Assembly: GCA_958510825.1 (NCBI GenBank)
Contig: OY294050.1
Span: 45,087,249 to 45,151,248 of the forward strand
DNA length: 64,000 bases
Source of the DNA: Brachypterus glaber
Lineage: Eukaryota > Arthropoda > Insecta > Coleoptera > Kateretidae
Direction: 5' to 3'
Each line of letters opens with the position of its first letter. Position 1 is the first letter of the stretch. Both the position numbers and the translations under genes were made by a program. Positions 21,785 to 34,094 of the stretch are shown one piece after another. The notes beneath the pieces were generated by a model. It did not search any database. It saw only the letters and a program-made list of their open reading frames with translations, and was not told the DNA's origin.

Positions 21785-22141
21785 AACAGTTGGTTTGTGT
21801 AATTTGGTGTAATTTTTGCGTGCCAAGCCTCAATGATGACCTGTCGTAATTCTTCAGCATTATGACCCAGGAAAGTTAGTTTCTTCCCTCGCTCTGACTC
21901 CGGTATGGAAAGGGTTTTCCCGCAGATAATTCATTAATTGCATATCTTCTTCTGCACTACTCATTCTACTTCGACCAGAACCCCGCTTTCTGCTAATCTG
22001 TCCAGTTTCCTCAAGTTTTTTCTTTGCTCGCATTATAGTGCTGTTTGCAACATTTAATTCAGTGGCTATTTCACGTACACTTATCCCGTCATTTATTCTT
22101 GCTGTTATAATACATTTTTGATAATTTGTAAGCTGCGGCAT
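21785..22141 (-). pseudogene. Tc1-like transposase remnant, internally deleted
   Basis: The frame starting at 22141 gives 93 residues beginning MPQLTNYQKCIITARIN, with a helix-turn-helix pattern (DGISVREIATELNVANSTIMR) typical of the N-terminal DNA-binding domain of Tc1-family transposases. It stops at 21860. A +1 frame then continues with GHNAEELRQVIIEAWHAKI, which resembles the extreme C-terminus of the same family. The whole catalytic DDE region is absent, so this is an internal-deletion derivative and not functional. In intact relatives the transposase is about 340 residues. Confidence 0.75.
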
Positions 22142-22423
22142 AACTAATGTGAATTATTTTGACAAGTAATGTCATAATAATATTTGACAAATAAATGTCA
22201 AAGAGACCTTGATAAAGTTCAATATAATCTGTAACATTTTTAGGTGTAAGCGTTTATTATGAAAACGATGGTATATATGATACGTGTCAGAAAACAAAAA
22301 CATTTTTTTCCTGTGTAACACGTTATATTAACATTCCGATTTTCAACCAAATTAACTATTAAAACTGAAATCGCAAACTACAAAGTTTTAAATTATACAT
22401 TTACCGTTGTTTTCCTTACAGTC

Positions 22424-23190
22424 CCCAGGTAGCAAAATAACATGACATTCACGTGAAAGTCACGTTAATATGTGACATGTGATGTTAAGATTGTAGTCTC
22501 ATTTAACAAGAATGTAGCATGGTGGGGATGTCCTAATAACATCACACAATGACATCCCGAAAATAACGTGTTTGTGACATCATAAATCCACATTCCTGTT
22601 ATATCTAATATCTTATGGATGCCGTTACTGGTACTTTAATATTTAAATAATATTCTAGGATATTAGCTTTTTCTAAATTAAAACCATTAAAAACGCTATA
22701 ACCCTATAAAAAAATCGGATTTAAAATCAATCAGTAATTGAAACAATCACAGATTGAAACAGATAGATTCTAAATACGAAATTGCAGATTAAGGGGAGAA
22801 TATATTCCTTTAATCCGTGTCCGTGGTCTTGAGAAGCCCGGCAGAGCCCCCTATCCACTGGAAATCGTATAATGTGTATACAATTTCCTTTTAATAATTT
22901 ACTCTATCAACATCATCTTATATCGATTTTTTTGCTTCGAACGTCGGTGAGAAGCAAAATAACATGACATTCACGTGAAAGCCACGTTAATATGTGGCAT
23001 GCGATATATTCACAGCGTTGCTAAATATTTTTTATTAAATAACATGGTTGTCACGACTCACGTGTCATGTTGCAAATGTGATGTTAAATACATGTTATTT
23101 TTCAATATTATGTGATGTTATGATTTAGTTTAAAAATACACCCAAAAGTGATGTTAATTTCTTGTAATATAACATCCCTTGCTACCTGGG
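22424..23190 (-). mobile_element. Family P element, copy b
   Basis: Reverse-complement copy of 18937-19711 with ends CCCAGGTAGCAA and TTGCTACCTGGG and the same GC-richer core, here near 22840. A small change near 23030-23060 swaps an ACGTGTGACGT block for a shuffled one. Non-coding. Confidence 0.8.
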
Positions 23191-23488
23191 TCAACGCCAA
23201 AAAAATGATACAATAACACAGACCACCACAGATCCAAGGCTGATTAATTAACAGAGGGCCAAAAAAAAATACAATGCCCAGTAAAAAAGATTTCCTATTT
23301 TTCATTTCCGCTCGTGACACGGCATTCCTGAGGGATTAATAATTCCGAATATCTTTAAAGTAAATCGCTGTTTTTTCGAAAAATGCTCTTGAAAATATTT
23401 TTTTCCGTATTTCAAGTGCTTGTAGAAAAATACCATAGTACCTGAAAGCTTTTATCCAGGCTTTATTTATAGCGGGGTCCTTCCTCTT

Positions 23489-24479
23489 TAAAATCGTACA
23501 AGAAAAACTTAGCACAATGTTTAGTGTTAAATTCGAAAACAGTTTTAAACTAGATGAAACGTTGCAAGCACCCTGTCAAAACATCGGCACTATTGTGCAC
23601 TAGAGCCATCTAGTTTGCAAATTTCAAACTAGGTGTTTTGTTTGATTTTAAATTCTGTATCTTTAAAACATTATATTCTAGCAAAAAACTGTATATAACA
23701 TTTTTTATAGGGCTTAAATAGAGCTTTTATTTAAAATATAATTTTTTGAAATCAGGTTATAAATATGTGAGATATGCTAAAAAACCTTTTACTGCTTAAA
23801 CGCCAATATCTCGAAAACAATGCGTTTTAGGAAAACGTTGTTTATAACATTTTTTGACCAATTTAAAATTATCTTTTATATAAGTGCTAAATTAACCAAA
23901 TACAATAATAATTGCCTTATTTATAAACAAAAACCGCTAAAATAGGAGTTTTACCCTATTTTTACCCCCTTACCCCCAATCGTTTACCCCCAAAATCTAA
24001 TCAGCTCTTCGGAATACGATAAGAAACAATATGCAAAAAACCGCAAGTCGATATCTCATGTAGAAATGGAGTTAGAGAGTTTACACCCAGACAGACAGAC
24101 AGACGGACTCAATTTTTTTTACTGATTTCGACTCTGGTCTAAAACGTCGAGAAATGTGAAAAAAACGTGGTCAAAGATTTTGACTTTTCGGCGAAGATTT
24201 TAATACATCGGCACTCTTAGTAGCACTAAGTGCCGATGTAAATACCGCTGAAAACGCATTTTATGCAAACTATATTTTTCTTTGCTACATAGTGTTTTTG
24301 CCGAGTTTGCTCGGTTTTTGTACAACTTTCGTTTTTGACAGTAATTGCAAATTATTGTAGTATCAAAGACGTTCTGTATTTTAGATTTTTAGGGGCAAAA
24401 TTCGCTGCTAACATAATGACACTATGTAACAAAGAAAAATATAGGTTGCATTGTGCTAAGTTTTTCTTGTACGATTTTA
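23489..24479. mobile_element. Inverted-repeat element with 31-bp perfect ends
   Basis: The 31 bases at 23489-23519 (TAAAATCGTACAAGAAAAAC...) are perfectly inverted at 24449-24479. Inside, CATCGGCACT motifs occur at 23583 and 24210, with their complement near 24228. A run of CAGACAGACAGACAGACGGA is at 24090-24110. The interior has stops in all frames. Confidence 0.65.
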
Positions 24480-25042
24480 AAAAGCCAATAAATGGCTTAA
24501 GCCTGGCCCTGGGGTTGATGTAACCCCGAAATTCCGCCCTTGACCCAGGCGTGTAGATTAGGGGGCAGTAGAGTAATTACCCCCGCAAGAATCAAAAATT
24601 TAAATAATAGCGTTGGCTTTTTGAGTAGGGGCGCCAAATTTTGAAATCAGGGACAAAGCTTTTTTTCGGAGGGTGTTTTTTTGTTTTGTTAGTTTCCGTG
24701 AAAATCGGTATATATTTTTAAGGTTGCTAAAAGTCAATCTGATAATAAAAAGTCCATTTTACGGGCGGAGGTGAAAAATGGGAAAGTTCTTTTACTGGGC
24801 AGTGAATTTTTCTGACAATGACCGTTAGACACTTTTACAAACATGCATACGTTATATTTTGTAATAAAACTATATCTCCTAATAAATAAAACCTAACAAA
24901 TAAATATAAATTAATTTATTATGATTAAATATGATAAGTTATCATTGATAACAGTAAAATACTATTTTAATTACAAAGTTAAGGTGCATTCTGTAAGAAC
25001 GGTTCGGAGAAAATCGTATAGAAAAAAAATGTCCAAGAACTT
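24480..25042. other. Gene-free AT-rich spacer
   Basis: No ORF, repeat or motif was recognised apart from short homopolymers. Confidence 0.4.
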
Positions 25043-25336
25043 TGATAACACAGCCAAACAAAATAAAAAAGGTATTTCGAAGAACATTGTATTCCTATGT
25101 ATTTTGAGGCGCTGAATCCGAATTTAAGGTCAAAATAACACCTCATCCAAATAGTTTTGGAGATAACCTCAAAAAGCCTTATTTTTTTACTTAAATATTA
25201 AGTTTTTTGACGTTATCTCAAAAACCAATCGGAAAAGGTGCTATTTGACCTCAGGATTCAGCCTCAAAATACATAGGAATATAATGGTATCCAAAATAGT
25301 TCTTGACCTTTTTTTATTTTGTGTGGCTGTGTAATA
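25043..25336. mobile_element. Foldback element of about 290 bp
   Basis: The left arm (AACACAGCCAAACAAAATAA...GTATTCCTATGTATTTTGAG) is inverted against the right arm (CTCAAAATACATAGGAATA...TTATTTTGTGTGGCTGTGTA). The arms are about 130 bp, pairing around 25190. No ORF. Confidence 0.75.
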
Positions 25337-25835
25337 ATTCGATTCCTAATCACACAGACCCACAAAAATAAAGTCAATTACTCTTAACCAGACTATATTT
25401 ATCTTACGTATTTTTTTTTGGGGGGGGGGGGGGGTGGTGGCCCTTTTAAATTAATTATAAGGAATCGAAGAGTATTACCGAAGTTCTCGAACAATTTTTT
25501 TTGCTTTCCAACCTTTTTTTTCCGAACTGTGGGGATATACCCTGCAAGGCCTTTTATAGTATTTTTTTTTTTGAGAAATTTCGGAAGTTATCCTAATATT
25601 TTTTAATTGTATTGCACAATATTTTCACGATAGGGCTTAAAATTTTTAAATCAAAAATCAAGCAGCACCTTTTTTATTGCTTGATTTTGTAGTACAGTGC
25701 CTACTGAGGAAAACAAGGCCAAAATTAAAATAATCCTTACATGTTTTTAAAAAAAATTGTCTTTTTTTTTTCAGTGTATGCTTAATTTTTATATATCAAA
25801 AGAATTTATTTATCTTATCTAATTTACTAAATATA
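25337..25835. other. Gene-free stretch with a poly(G) tract
   Basis: A long G run with TGGTGG is at about 25421-25440. The rest is AT-rich and the short ORF over it is low-complexity translation. Confidence 0.5.
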
Positions 25836-26640
25836 TTTATTTTTTCACTACTAGCTTTAGAACATACCATTATTTATCATGTTTTCAGACTGTGAAATCA
25901 ATTTTCTTCACCTATAGCAATAATAATTTGTATCCAATACATTCAGATAATGAGACAATTACCAGCTTTATTTTAAATAGATAAACTCAATAATAACCCC
26001 CGCGTGGCTTTTACTTTATTGAGTGGATAATTATTTATTTTACCCACTCAACTGTCACTTGTCAAATTATTTTCCTGTAAATGTCATTAAAATTTTTAAT
26101 AAAAATATGAATTCCTAAGCTATTTATTGGATAAAACCTTGTATGGCACTCATGGGTAAACCGATATTGCCCTTTCGAAAATTAACCTGCTTGGCTGACG
26201 GTGAATGTTCTCATGGGCAATATCTAACTTTACCCACTAGTACCATAAATAACTATTTCTTTCCTAGTAAATTTTATAAACAATTGATTTCTGTCACTTT
26301 GTATGTTTCAGTTCTTTGTGCAATTTTTACTAATTAAACAGAAGAAAATAGCTTTAAATAACTTTCTATTTATTAAATATGATTAATTATAATTATTACC
26401 AATTAATACAATCAATAATTAGCTAAATATTATGAAAAAAAAAAAAACTAAATTTTTAAACGTCAGTTCAAAGTATTTATTTGAGCCAATGTCATTGAAC
26501 AAGGCTACTTGATTTTTATGAAAATTTCAAGAAATATAATTTCTATTAATAATTTATTTTATTATTTGAATAAAAATAGTTAAATAGTGCTAGTAGTGAA
26601 AAAAGTAATATATAAACTACGGCAGAGAAGTCTATTATAG
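25836..26640 (-). mobile_element. Family V element, copy 2, interrupted by W
   Basis: Reverse complement of 7684-8493 with high identity across the AT-rich middle. W is inserted near the opposite end from copy 1, so each V copy shows the other's empty site. The outer end runs to about 26640 (CTATTATAGTCTAG). Confidence 0.65.
25932..26251 (+). mobile_element. Family W element, copy B
   Basis: As copy A, but the loop side of the conserved hairpin is changed near 26200 (GACGGTGAATGTTCTC instead of the GCAGGTTAATTTTC side), which breaks one pairing block. The flanking 9-mers ATAATTTGT and ACTATTTCT are diverged relatives of the empty-site ATAATTTTT in V copy 1. Confidence 0.75.
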
Positions 26641-27529
26641 TCTAGCACTCTTTAATCCCGGGATTTAATACCCTCGGTTATAAAAAATGTCTTCTCTACC
26701 CTGGTATATAATTACTATTTTTATTTTCATTTTTTTTAAGATATTTTAATTCAAAGTCTTCGTCTTCTTTTAATCCAGCCTGTCATTATAACTTATTGAT
26801 ATATTAAAAAAAAACAAATTATATACTATTTACAGTAAATGGTATATTGCATTTTCCAAATACTTAAAAAAAATCTTTTTTTTTTTAATTAATAACTTTT
26901 AAACAAACATTTCTTTTTTCGATTTTTTTTTATTTTCTTTTTGCGAAAAAAAAAATAAAAAAAAATCTTGATTATTTTCTTTTAAGTTTAGCCTTCCAAA
27001 ACTTTTTTGTTTTTGTCGTGATTACTTTCAAAAACAATAGGGATCTGCCACTAATATAACTTGATTTTCCTGAAAATTTAGAGTCGATCTGATAATTCGT
27101 TATGGAGTTATGTTAACAAAAATCGGGACATCGGACGGACAAAAAAAAATCTTATTTTTTCATGAAACACATTTGTATGCCAGAATTTTTTGTCTAGGAC
27201 GTTTTTTGGTTATTTTGGGAAATTCGAATACCGTATAATACTATTCTAGCGCTACACACTGTGAATAGTATAATAATATAGAACAGTTTTTGAAAAAAAT
27301 CGATTTTCAACTATTTTTACAAAAACTGCTTCAAGAATTTCGGTGACGTTTTACTCAGTAAGCCCTGTATTACAAAACCAATCAATAAAAAAATGGCGTG
27401 CTTGATTTTATATTAAATTTTTTTAAGGCATACCATGTTTTAAATTAATTTAAACTCTAATTAATAATTTAAACTCTAATTGTCAATAGTCTTAGACTTT
27501 GGCTTATGCATAGTTTATGTGTAAATATA
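26641..27529. other. Gene-free AT-rich stretch
   Basis: Homopolymer-rich sequence. No ORF, inverted repeat or family match recognised. Confidence 0.4.
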
Positions 27530-28055
27530 CTCCGTCCAGTTATGCAAGATAGTAAGCGACGCGGCCCGTTTTACACCACAGAGCGCATAAATAGCATAAT
27601 TATGCGTAAATCGTAGTGTATCAATAATGTAACAGATGTCGGTACTGTTTTCCTGGAAAGGGCCTATCCAAAGACTCGCATAACAAGCATAGTACATAAG
27701 AATGCGATGCCAGGATTGGATTGATGTGTCGTCATGTATCTTGTATTGGTTGTTATGCGAGCCTCTGGATAGGCCCTAAGTTGTAATTGTAACCTAAAAA
27801 TTTGACGTTTTCCTTGTGTTCAATATAATTTACGTTTGTACAATATGTAGAATATGCTAATTTAGTGTGAGTGTATGAAGAATAAACCAAAAAAGTACCT
27901 TTTTGAATACCATACAAAATAACATTAAGTATAAGCATTTTTTTATGTAACTTTCTCTTCTTTTATTAGCTTTAACGACCGTCAATCATTCTCCTTCTTC
28001 TTCTTCCTATTTATCGCGGGAATTTTAAACTGCTATCTTGCATAATTGGACGGAC
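27530..28055. mobile_element. MITE with TCCGTCCARTTATGCAAGAT ends
   Basis: TCCGTCCAGTTATGCAAGAT on the left is inverted against ATCTTGCATAATTGGACGGA on the right. A second inverted pair lies inside (GGGCCTATCC near 27660 and GGATAGGCCC near 27766). The flanks TATAC and CTATAG suggest a TA target site. Non-coding. Confidence 0.75.
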
Positions 28056-29270
28056 TATAGTAGCTTTACTTAGAGACCCTCAATGTTATGACAGTTCTGT
28101 GGTAACAGAAGTGTCAGAATATCGAGTGTCTCTAGGTTCACTATAAATGAATACAATATTATTAAAAATTAAGAGAAAATAATTATGATTAGGCTATAAT
28201 GTTTTTGAAGCCTTATTGCAGACCTCGGGACAGTTTCAACTGACAAAAATATATATGTAACTAATTTTCGAAAAATATGTACTAAATATCATATGTACTA
28301 AATATATTATATTATTAAAATATGTACTAAATGTACTAATTATATTATAATATAATTATATTATATAATGTACTAATTATGCATATCCCTCACAAAGTCT
28401 TATAAAACATATACAGCCCCTGTAAAAAGTAATTAAAAATTATACTTTTAGCAAAAATATTTGTTTACATGTGAGCATGTTTACAACACGCCGTGTTAAA
28501 ATTGACGGAAACTTTTTGATATATCCAGTTTTCTTGAATTAAATAAATATAACAAATTTAAGTAAATCCCAAAAAACTTTTACCTTAAGAAGGAACATGA
28601 TGAAATCTACCGTATGATTTGTTTGAAACGTGAACCAACTACGGTGAGGGGCTGGTGGGGAGTGACTATTGTTTACACTTAGTACGCGTAAAGAGAGAGA
28701 GAGAAAGAATGTGTAAATTCACAGTCTAATGTCGTAAAATGACTGACAGGGGTACAGTGAAACAGGAAACATATACTAAGGATATTTTATTGTAAATTAT
28801 AAGAAACATTAGTTCTGTATGAGTTTTATATGAACTAGTAGTTTAATTTTAATAGATTTCAATATACTATATTATTAAACATAATTATAGTATACACAAT
28901 AAAGTTTTTTACATTTTTAATTTAAGTATAATGATTTGAATTCATGATAAGGTGGAAACTACGCAACATCGCTACTAGGTAGCCTGAAAGTCGACTAGCG
29001 ACATCTACATTTTACACCACAAATCTGTATCTCGTTTCTGTTAGTAAATAAACAAACAAAAAGATGACACCTTCATAAACATTGGTCTGAAATTACTTCT
29101 TGAGGTAAAAGTTCTTTGATAAATCCATATTTTTCGAACTGTATTAAAGTATGTACCTTTTTTCTACTATTTACTTAAGCGCTAGCTTTTTTATTACCTA
29201 CCGTTGTCAAGGCTTCTTTACCTTGACAACCAATAAAATCAGTTATTTAATATTGACCGTTGAGCATTTT
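28056..29270. other. Gene-free stretch with AT-rich low complexity
   Basis: Around 28265-28380 a TGTACTAAATAT-type unit repeats irregularly, and a short GAGA tract is near 28693. I recognise no gene; the small ORFs lack conserved features. Confidence 0.4.
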
Positions 29271-29754
29271 TTTCTATTTTGCGACTCTTATAAGCTCATA
29301 ATCACACGCATATTGAGTGTTCTTATAAGCCCATAAGAGGTGTGTACTTTTTTTTCTTTTGGGTTGGCAACAGACAAAAGCCTATCGCTTGACGTTTTGC
29401 GTGCAAATGTCAATGTCGCTTTAAAGTTGAATTTTCTACAAAATTTTGTGTTTAGGTTATTTTTTACCGTGTTAAAATTGTGGCTTGGTTACTTACAGTG
29501 AAAAAGAGAAGAGATGACTATAAAATATATCAAAATATCATTTGTTCTTAGAACTTTAAATATGGCGAAAACTGTAATGCCAACCCGAAACAAAAATCCC
29601 TAAATCAGTCATCAATTTAAATGTAAGTTTTTTTAAATTTTAGCAAAATAGAAAAAATTGTATAAAGCACTCGTTTCATATCACGTTTTTAGCGCACGAG
29701 TACAAGTTTCTAAAGTACTAGTATGTATGTTATGAAACTAGTACTTTAATATAC
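29271..29754 (-). mobile_element. Family K element, copy 3
   Basis: Reverse complement of the K family, from TTTCTATTTTGCGACTC to CTAGTACTTTAATATAC. The inverted head is shortened here because the AGCCGCTTGCGGC hairpin is missing. Confidence 0.75.
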
Positions 29755-29761
29755 CGACACT

Positions 29762-30127
29762 CCCAAGCAACAAGGATGTAACTCAAGTTAGACCCATTTT
29801 GAGTTATACTCATAGGCAAACGCCTTGAAAAAAGACACACATGGTAGTACTACTCAGGTTTCTCCACAGTCCACTTTAAGCAAAAGTTTACTTAAAATCA
29901 CTAAAGTAAGAAATTCTAAACTTGAATATTAGCAGAAACAAACAGTAAATAAACAATAAATACTTAAACAGTTAATTAGAGAATTTTATAAGCTTTAAAA
30001 TGATGTATCACACGACTTCCTTTTCCACTTCAATCATTTACCACCCTTAAATAATAAAAAAAAATATTTTAGAAATTTAGCTGTCGTGAAAAGTGACAAT
30101 ATATGAGTTACGGCTTTGTTGCTTGGG
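29762..30127. mobile_element. MITE with CCCAAGCAACAA ends
   Basis: CCCAAGCAACAAGGATGTAA on the left is inverted against TTACGGCTTTGTTGCTTGGG on the right. Pairing continues into ACTCA/TGAGT. Near 29990-30030 it contains GCTTTAAAATGATGTATCAC, the block shared by several foldbacks in this window. Length 366 bp, non-coding. Confidence 0.75.
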
Positions 30128-30633
30128 GGTTTTGATACTATTATTGACGACAGTCAATACCTAATGAAAAAATTTAAGACAACTACTAACTTTTAAACCT
30201 ATTTGTCAAACTGACAGCTATGTCAAAATCATTTTTGAACTTTATTTTCAACTGATATTTGTTATTAGCTTAGATAGTAGAAAAAATATTACATGCACCA
30301 CGTATGTGAATTTTCTCAAGTGTTCTCGACTGATGTTTTGCCTCGAGTCCGTCTCAGCAAAAAAACTTCAGTCTCACATACTAAAGAATTGGTTCGCATA
30401 ATAGGTGCATAATATACTATTATGCCCACATAAAAAATATATTGTGGTACAAAAAAAATATATATGTACCATTTCCGAGGCCTGTTATTGACATGGACAA
30501 TGTTAATTCATTGTATAAAAATATATATTTGTCGACTCCCGCCAAAAAAGGGCTTTTATTGTCGCTTATACGTAGAGTGCGCTAATATGACGTTTTCTGT
30601 CAAGAATTAGAGTGAAGACATTAAAAAAATATA
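30128..30633. other. Gene-free spacer
   Basis: No ORF or recognised repeat family. Confidence 0.4.
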
Positions 30634-31118
30634 TTTTTCTATTTTCTTATAAGCTCATAATTACACGCATTTTGCGTGTTCTTATAGGCCCATAAGAGGT
30701 CTGTACTTTTTGTTCTTTTGGGTTGGCAACATACAAAAGCCTATCTCTTGACGTTTTCCGTGCAAATGCCAATGTCGCTTTAAAGTTGAATTTTCTACAA
30801 AATTTTGTGTTTAGGTTATTTTTACCATGTTAAAATTGTGGCTAGGTCAATTGCAGTAAAAAAGAGAAGAGATGACTATAAAATATATCAAAATATCATT
30901 TATTCTTAGAATTTTAAACATGGTGTAAACTGTAATGCCAATCCAAAACAAAAATCCCTAAATCAGTCATCAATTTAAATGTAAGTTTTTTTAAATTTTA
31001 GAGCAAAATAGAAAAAATTGAATAAAGCACTCGTTTCATAACACGTTTTTAGCGCACGAGTACAAGTTTAGAAAACGAGCCGCTTGCGGCGAGTTTTCTA
31101 AAGTACTATTTATGTTAT
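30634..31118 (-). mobile_element. Family K element, copy 4
   Basis: Reverse complement of K with a complete GAGCCGCTTGCGGCGAG hairpin in its head. Its outermost end (CTAGTTTCATAAC side) is lost after TCTAAAGTACTA. Confidence 0.75.
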
Positions 31119-31712
31119 ATAACACAGAGGGTGGCATACTCGTGCAGGTGATATGGGAGGGGAAGTGAGGATTGGTCGGGACAATCGATGACGTATGCGA
31201 TTGTCGGTGCATTGTTGTCAGATGCATGCACTACATTGTTTGTTTAGAGTTCTTTACGTTTTTATACATTTTTTTTTGGTTTTTGGTTTTAATTCTTGTG
31301 CCTTTGTTTTTTATATTACATTGCTGGAAAAAAATGACAATAACATGCAGTTGTATTTAAAGTTTGATGTGGTTCATAATTTTTTTTTTCTATTGCAAAT
31401 AATAAAACAGTTACTGCGAAAACAAAAGTTTAACCCCCTTCCCCCCAACCGATTTTGCTCAAATGCGAATTTGTCCAAGATAATATAAAAATAAATCTGC
31501 ATACCAAATTTCAAGTCGCTAGCTCAAAGCGTTCTTAAGTTATCGTGGATACAGACAGACATCATTTTTTTTGCTTATTTTGATTTTTCTCGGCGTTTGG
31601 ACTTTTTAGGGAAAAAGTAAGATGATTTTAGGAAAAAAAAATTGATTCTTTTTTTTTATCACAATACTTCCTTTTATGAGAAAGTAAAAACATACAACAA
31701 ATAACAATTTTT
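31119..31712. repeat. Gene-free stretch with dispersed repeat fragment
   Basis: At 31428-31552 it carries the block with GTCCAAGATAATATAAAAAT and AGCTCAAAGCGTTCTTAAGT shared with 18131-18253, followed by ACAGACAGACAT. Overlapping short ORFs near 31172-31488 have no recognisable domain. Confidence 0.5.
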
Positions 31713-32002
31713 ATCCAATACATACAGATAATAAGAAATTACCAGCTTTATTTTAAATAGATAAACTCAATAATTATTTATTTTACCCACTCAACTGTCA
31801 CTTGTCAAATTATTTTCTTGTAAATGTCATTAAAATTTTTAATAAAAATATGAATTCCTAAGCTATTTATTGGATAAAACCTTGTATGGCACTCATGGGT
31901 AAACCGATATTGCCCTCTCGAAAATTAACCTGCTTGACAGACGCCTCGCAAGTTAATTTTCTCATGGGCAATATCTTACTTTACCCACTAGTACCATAAA
32001 TA
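31713..32002 (+). mobile_element. Family W element, copy C
   Basis: The hairpin region is intact, but the internal segment containing CCCCCGCGTGGCTTTTACTT is deleted, so the copy is 290 bp. Confidence 0.75.
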
Positions 32003-32426
32003 ACTATTACCACTCTTTTTCTTGACAAATAACGTTACCTTAAGGCACTCTAATCTGGTACTGGGTGAAAAATTTCAAACATGCTTGTTTGGTTGGGACA
32101 ATATAAGCCCTTTTATTAAACTTTTAATTAAAGCAAAAAAGACAAAATCAGCCTGTTAAAATACGATATGGCATAAAAACTTGATTAAATTCATTTAAAA
32201 TGGATTCAATAAAAAATATCCTAGATTTAACATCATCAAGGGGTCAAAATGTTTATCTTTTAAAATGTGCTCTTTCAACATCCTCAAAAATATTTTTTTT
32301 TTGTAGGTACGTTTTTGTCACAAAACACAAAATTCAAAACAGAAAATTTCTTAGTGAAAATGTTGAATACACGGCACTTCTAAGCGTGGCTAAAGTCTAT
32401 GTTTTGAACATAGATTTATAAATGCA
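32003..32426. other. Gene-free spacer
   Basis: AT-rich. The 73-codon ORF at 32200-32421 shows no family resemblance, and I do not call it a gene. Confidence 0.4.
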
Positions 32427-33967
32427 TACAGTGTCCGGAAAATTTGTGATTGTGAATTTTCAACAAATGGTCAACATTCTGAACAATTATTGTAAACCAT
32501 CATTTATTTGTCAATAAAAAAGTCCTAAATGAGCAAAAAGTGATTTAATTAATCTCCTATTTTTTTTTTGTCAAAGTATTTTTTTTTGCTCTACAGCCCA
32601 AACGGCTTATTTGCGGACTTTTACTAAACAAAAGATGTTTGTTTTGATATCCTCTACCACCCCTTAAAGTTTGTCGGCATGTTTTCGGAACACCCTGTAT
32701 AATGGAATGCGTAGCATATCTTCACGGCTTGTTTTATGCTTTATAAGAAAGACTTGACAAACGTAACTAAAAAACAAGTTTATCCGCGTTTAAAGTAAAT
32801 TACATTTTTTTTGTTGCACTGTTTTTACATATCTTTCATTTTTGATATTCCGGGTGTCCCAACTCTATTTACCAACGATTTTCTCGAAAACTTAAAGAGA
32901 TAATCAAATTCTGCAAAAATCTTAAATAAGACAACTTAAACTATCTTTTAGCATATATTTGATACTTTCAGCTCTTAAAATGTGGGAGGGGGCATGGGGG
33001 GGAGTTTTTTTTAATGGAAAGGGGGCTCGTGTGATACATCATTTTAAAGCAAATAAAATTCTCTATTGGAGTGTATATTTTTTAATTTTTTAAAACAATT
33101 TTTTTAAAGTGTAGATTTTTTATTTTTTTGTGCTAAAAAATGCGATTTTTTAAGTTTTTTTTTTGTAAATTGTTATTAATGTCAATTAAAATTAGTTTAA
33201 AAGTCTAATTTACGTTTTTGCATCATGAAATTAATAACTTTTAAAAAATTGATTTTGATAAAAATACCCATTTTCAACCCATTTTAAACTCAAAAAAAAT
33301 CTTTAAAAAAATTAAAAAATATATAGTTAAATGGAGAATTTAATAAGCTTTAAAATGATGTATCACACGACCCCCCTTTACTTTTACAAAAATGCCCCCT
33401 ATGCCCCCCTGCCCACATTTTAAGAGCTGAAAGTATCAAATATATGCTAAAAGATAGTTTAAGTTGTCTTATTTAGGATGGTTTTCTCAGAATTTGATTA
33501 ACTCTTTAAGTTTTCGAGAAAATCGTTGGGTAAATAGAGTTGGGACACCCGGTATGTCAAAAATGAAAGATATCTAAAAACAGTGCAACAAAGAAAAATG
33601 TAATTTACTTTAAACGCGGATAAACTTGTTTTTTAGTTTCGCTTGTCAAGTTTTTTATAAAGCATAAACAAGCCATGAAGATATGCTACGCATTCCATTA
33701 TACAGGGTGTCCCGAAAACATACCGACAAACTTTAAGGGGTGGTAGAGGACATCAAAACAAACATCTTTTGTTAAGTAAACATATGTCCGCAAATGAGCC
33801 GTTTGGGCTGTAGAGCAAAAAAATGACTTGGTATTATTTTACAAAACATTTTTAGGAGGACATTAATTAAATCACTTTTTGCTCATTTAGGATGGTTTAC
33901 AATAATTGTTCAAAATGTTGACCATTTGTTGAACATTCACAATCACAAATTTTTCGGACACTCTGTA
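32427..33967. mobile_element. 1.54-kb nested foldback element
   Basis: Outer ends TACAGTGTCCGGAAAATTTG and the complementary ...TTTTTCGGACACTCTGTA start arms that pair for several hundred bases toward a centre near 33197. The inner landmarks are mirrored: GAACACCCTGTATAATGG (32689) with CCATTATACAGGGTGTC (33694), and CCGGGTGTCCCAACTCTATT (32851) with its complement ending near 33553. The innermost block carries GTGTGATACATCATTTTAAA, shared with family M. It is flanked on both sides by ATTTATAAAT. Non-coding. Confidence 0.75.
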
Positions 33968-34094
33968 TGGATTTATAAATCTGTATGGCGCTAGGAAAAA
34001 TTATTTTATACTTTTTAGTCCTATCTATTTTATACTTTTTAGTCCATTTTAAAAACGTGTTATATTAAAAATTTTGTTTTTATTTAAATAATTA

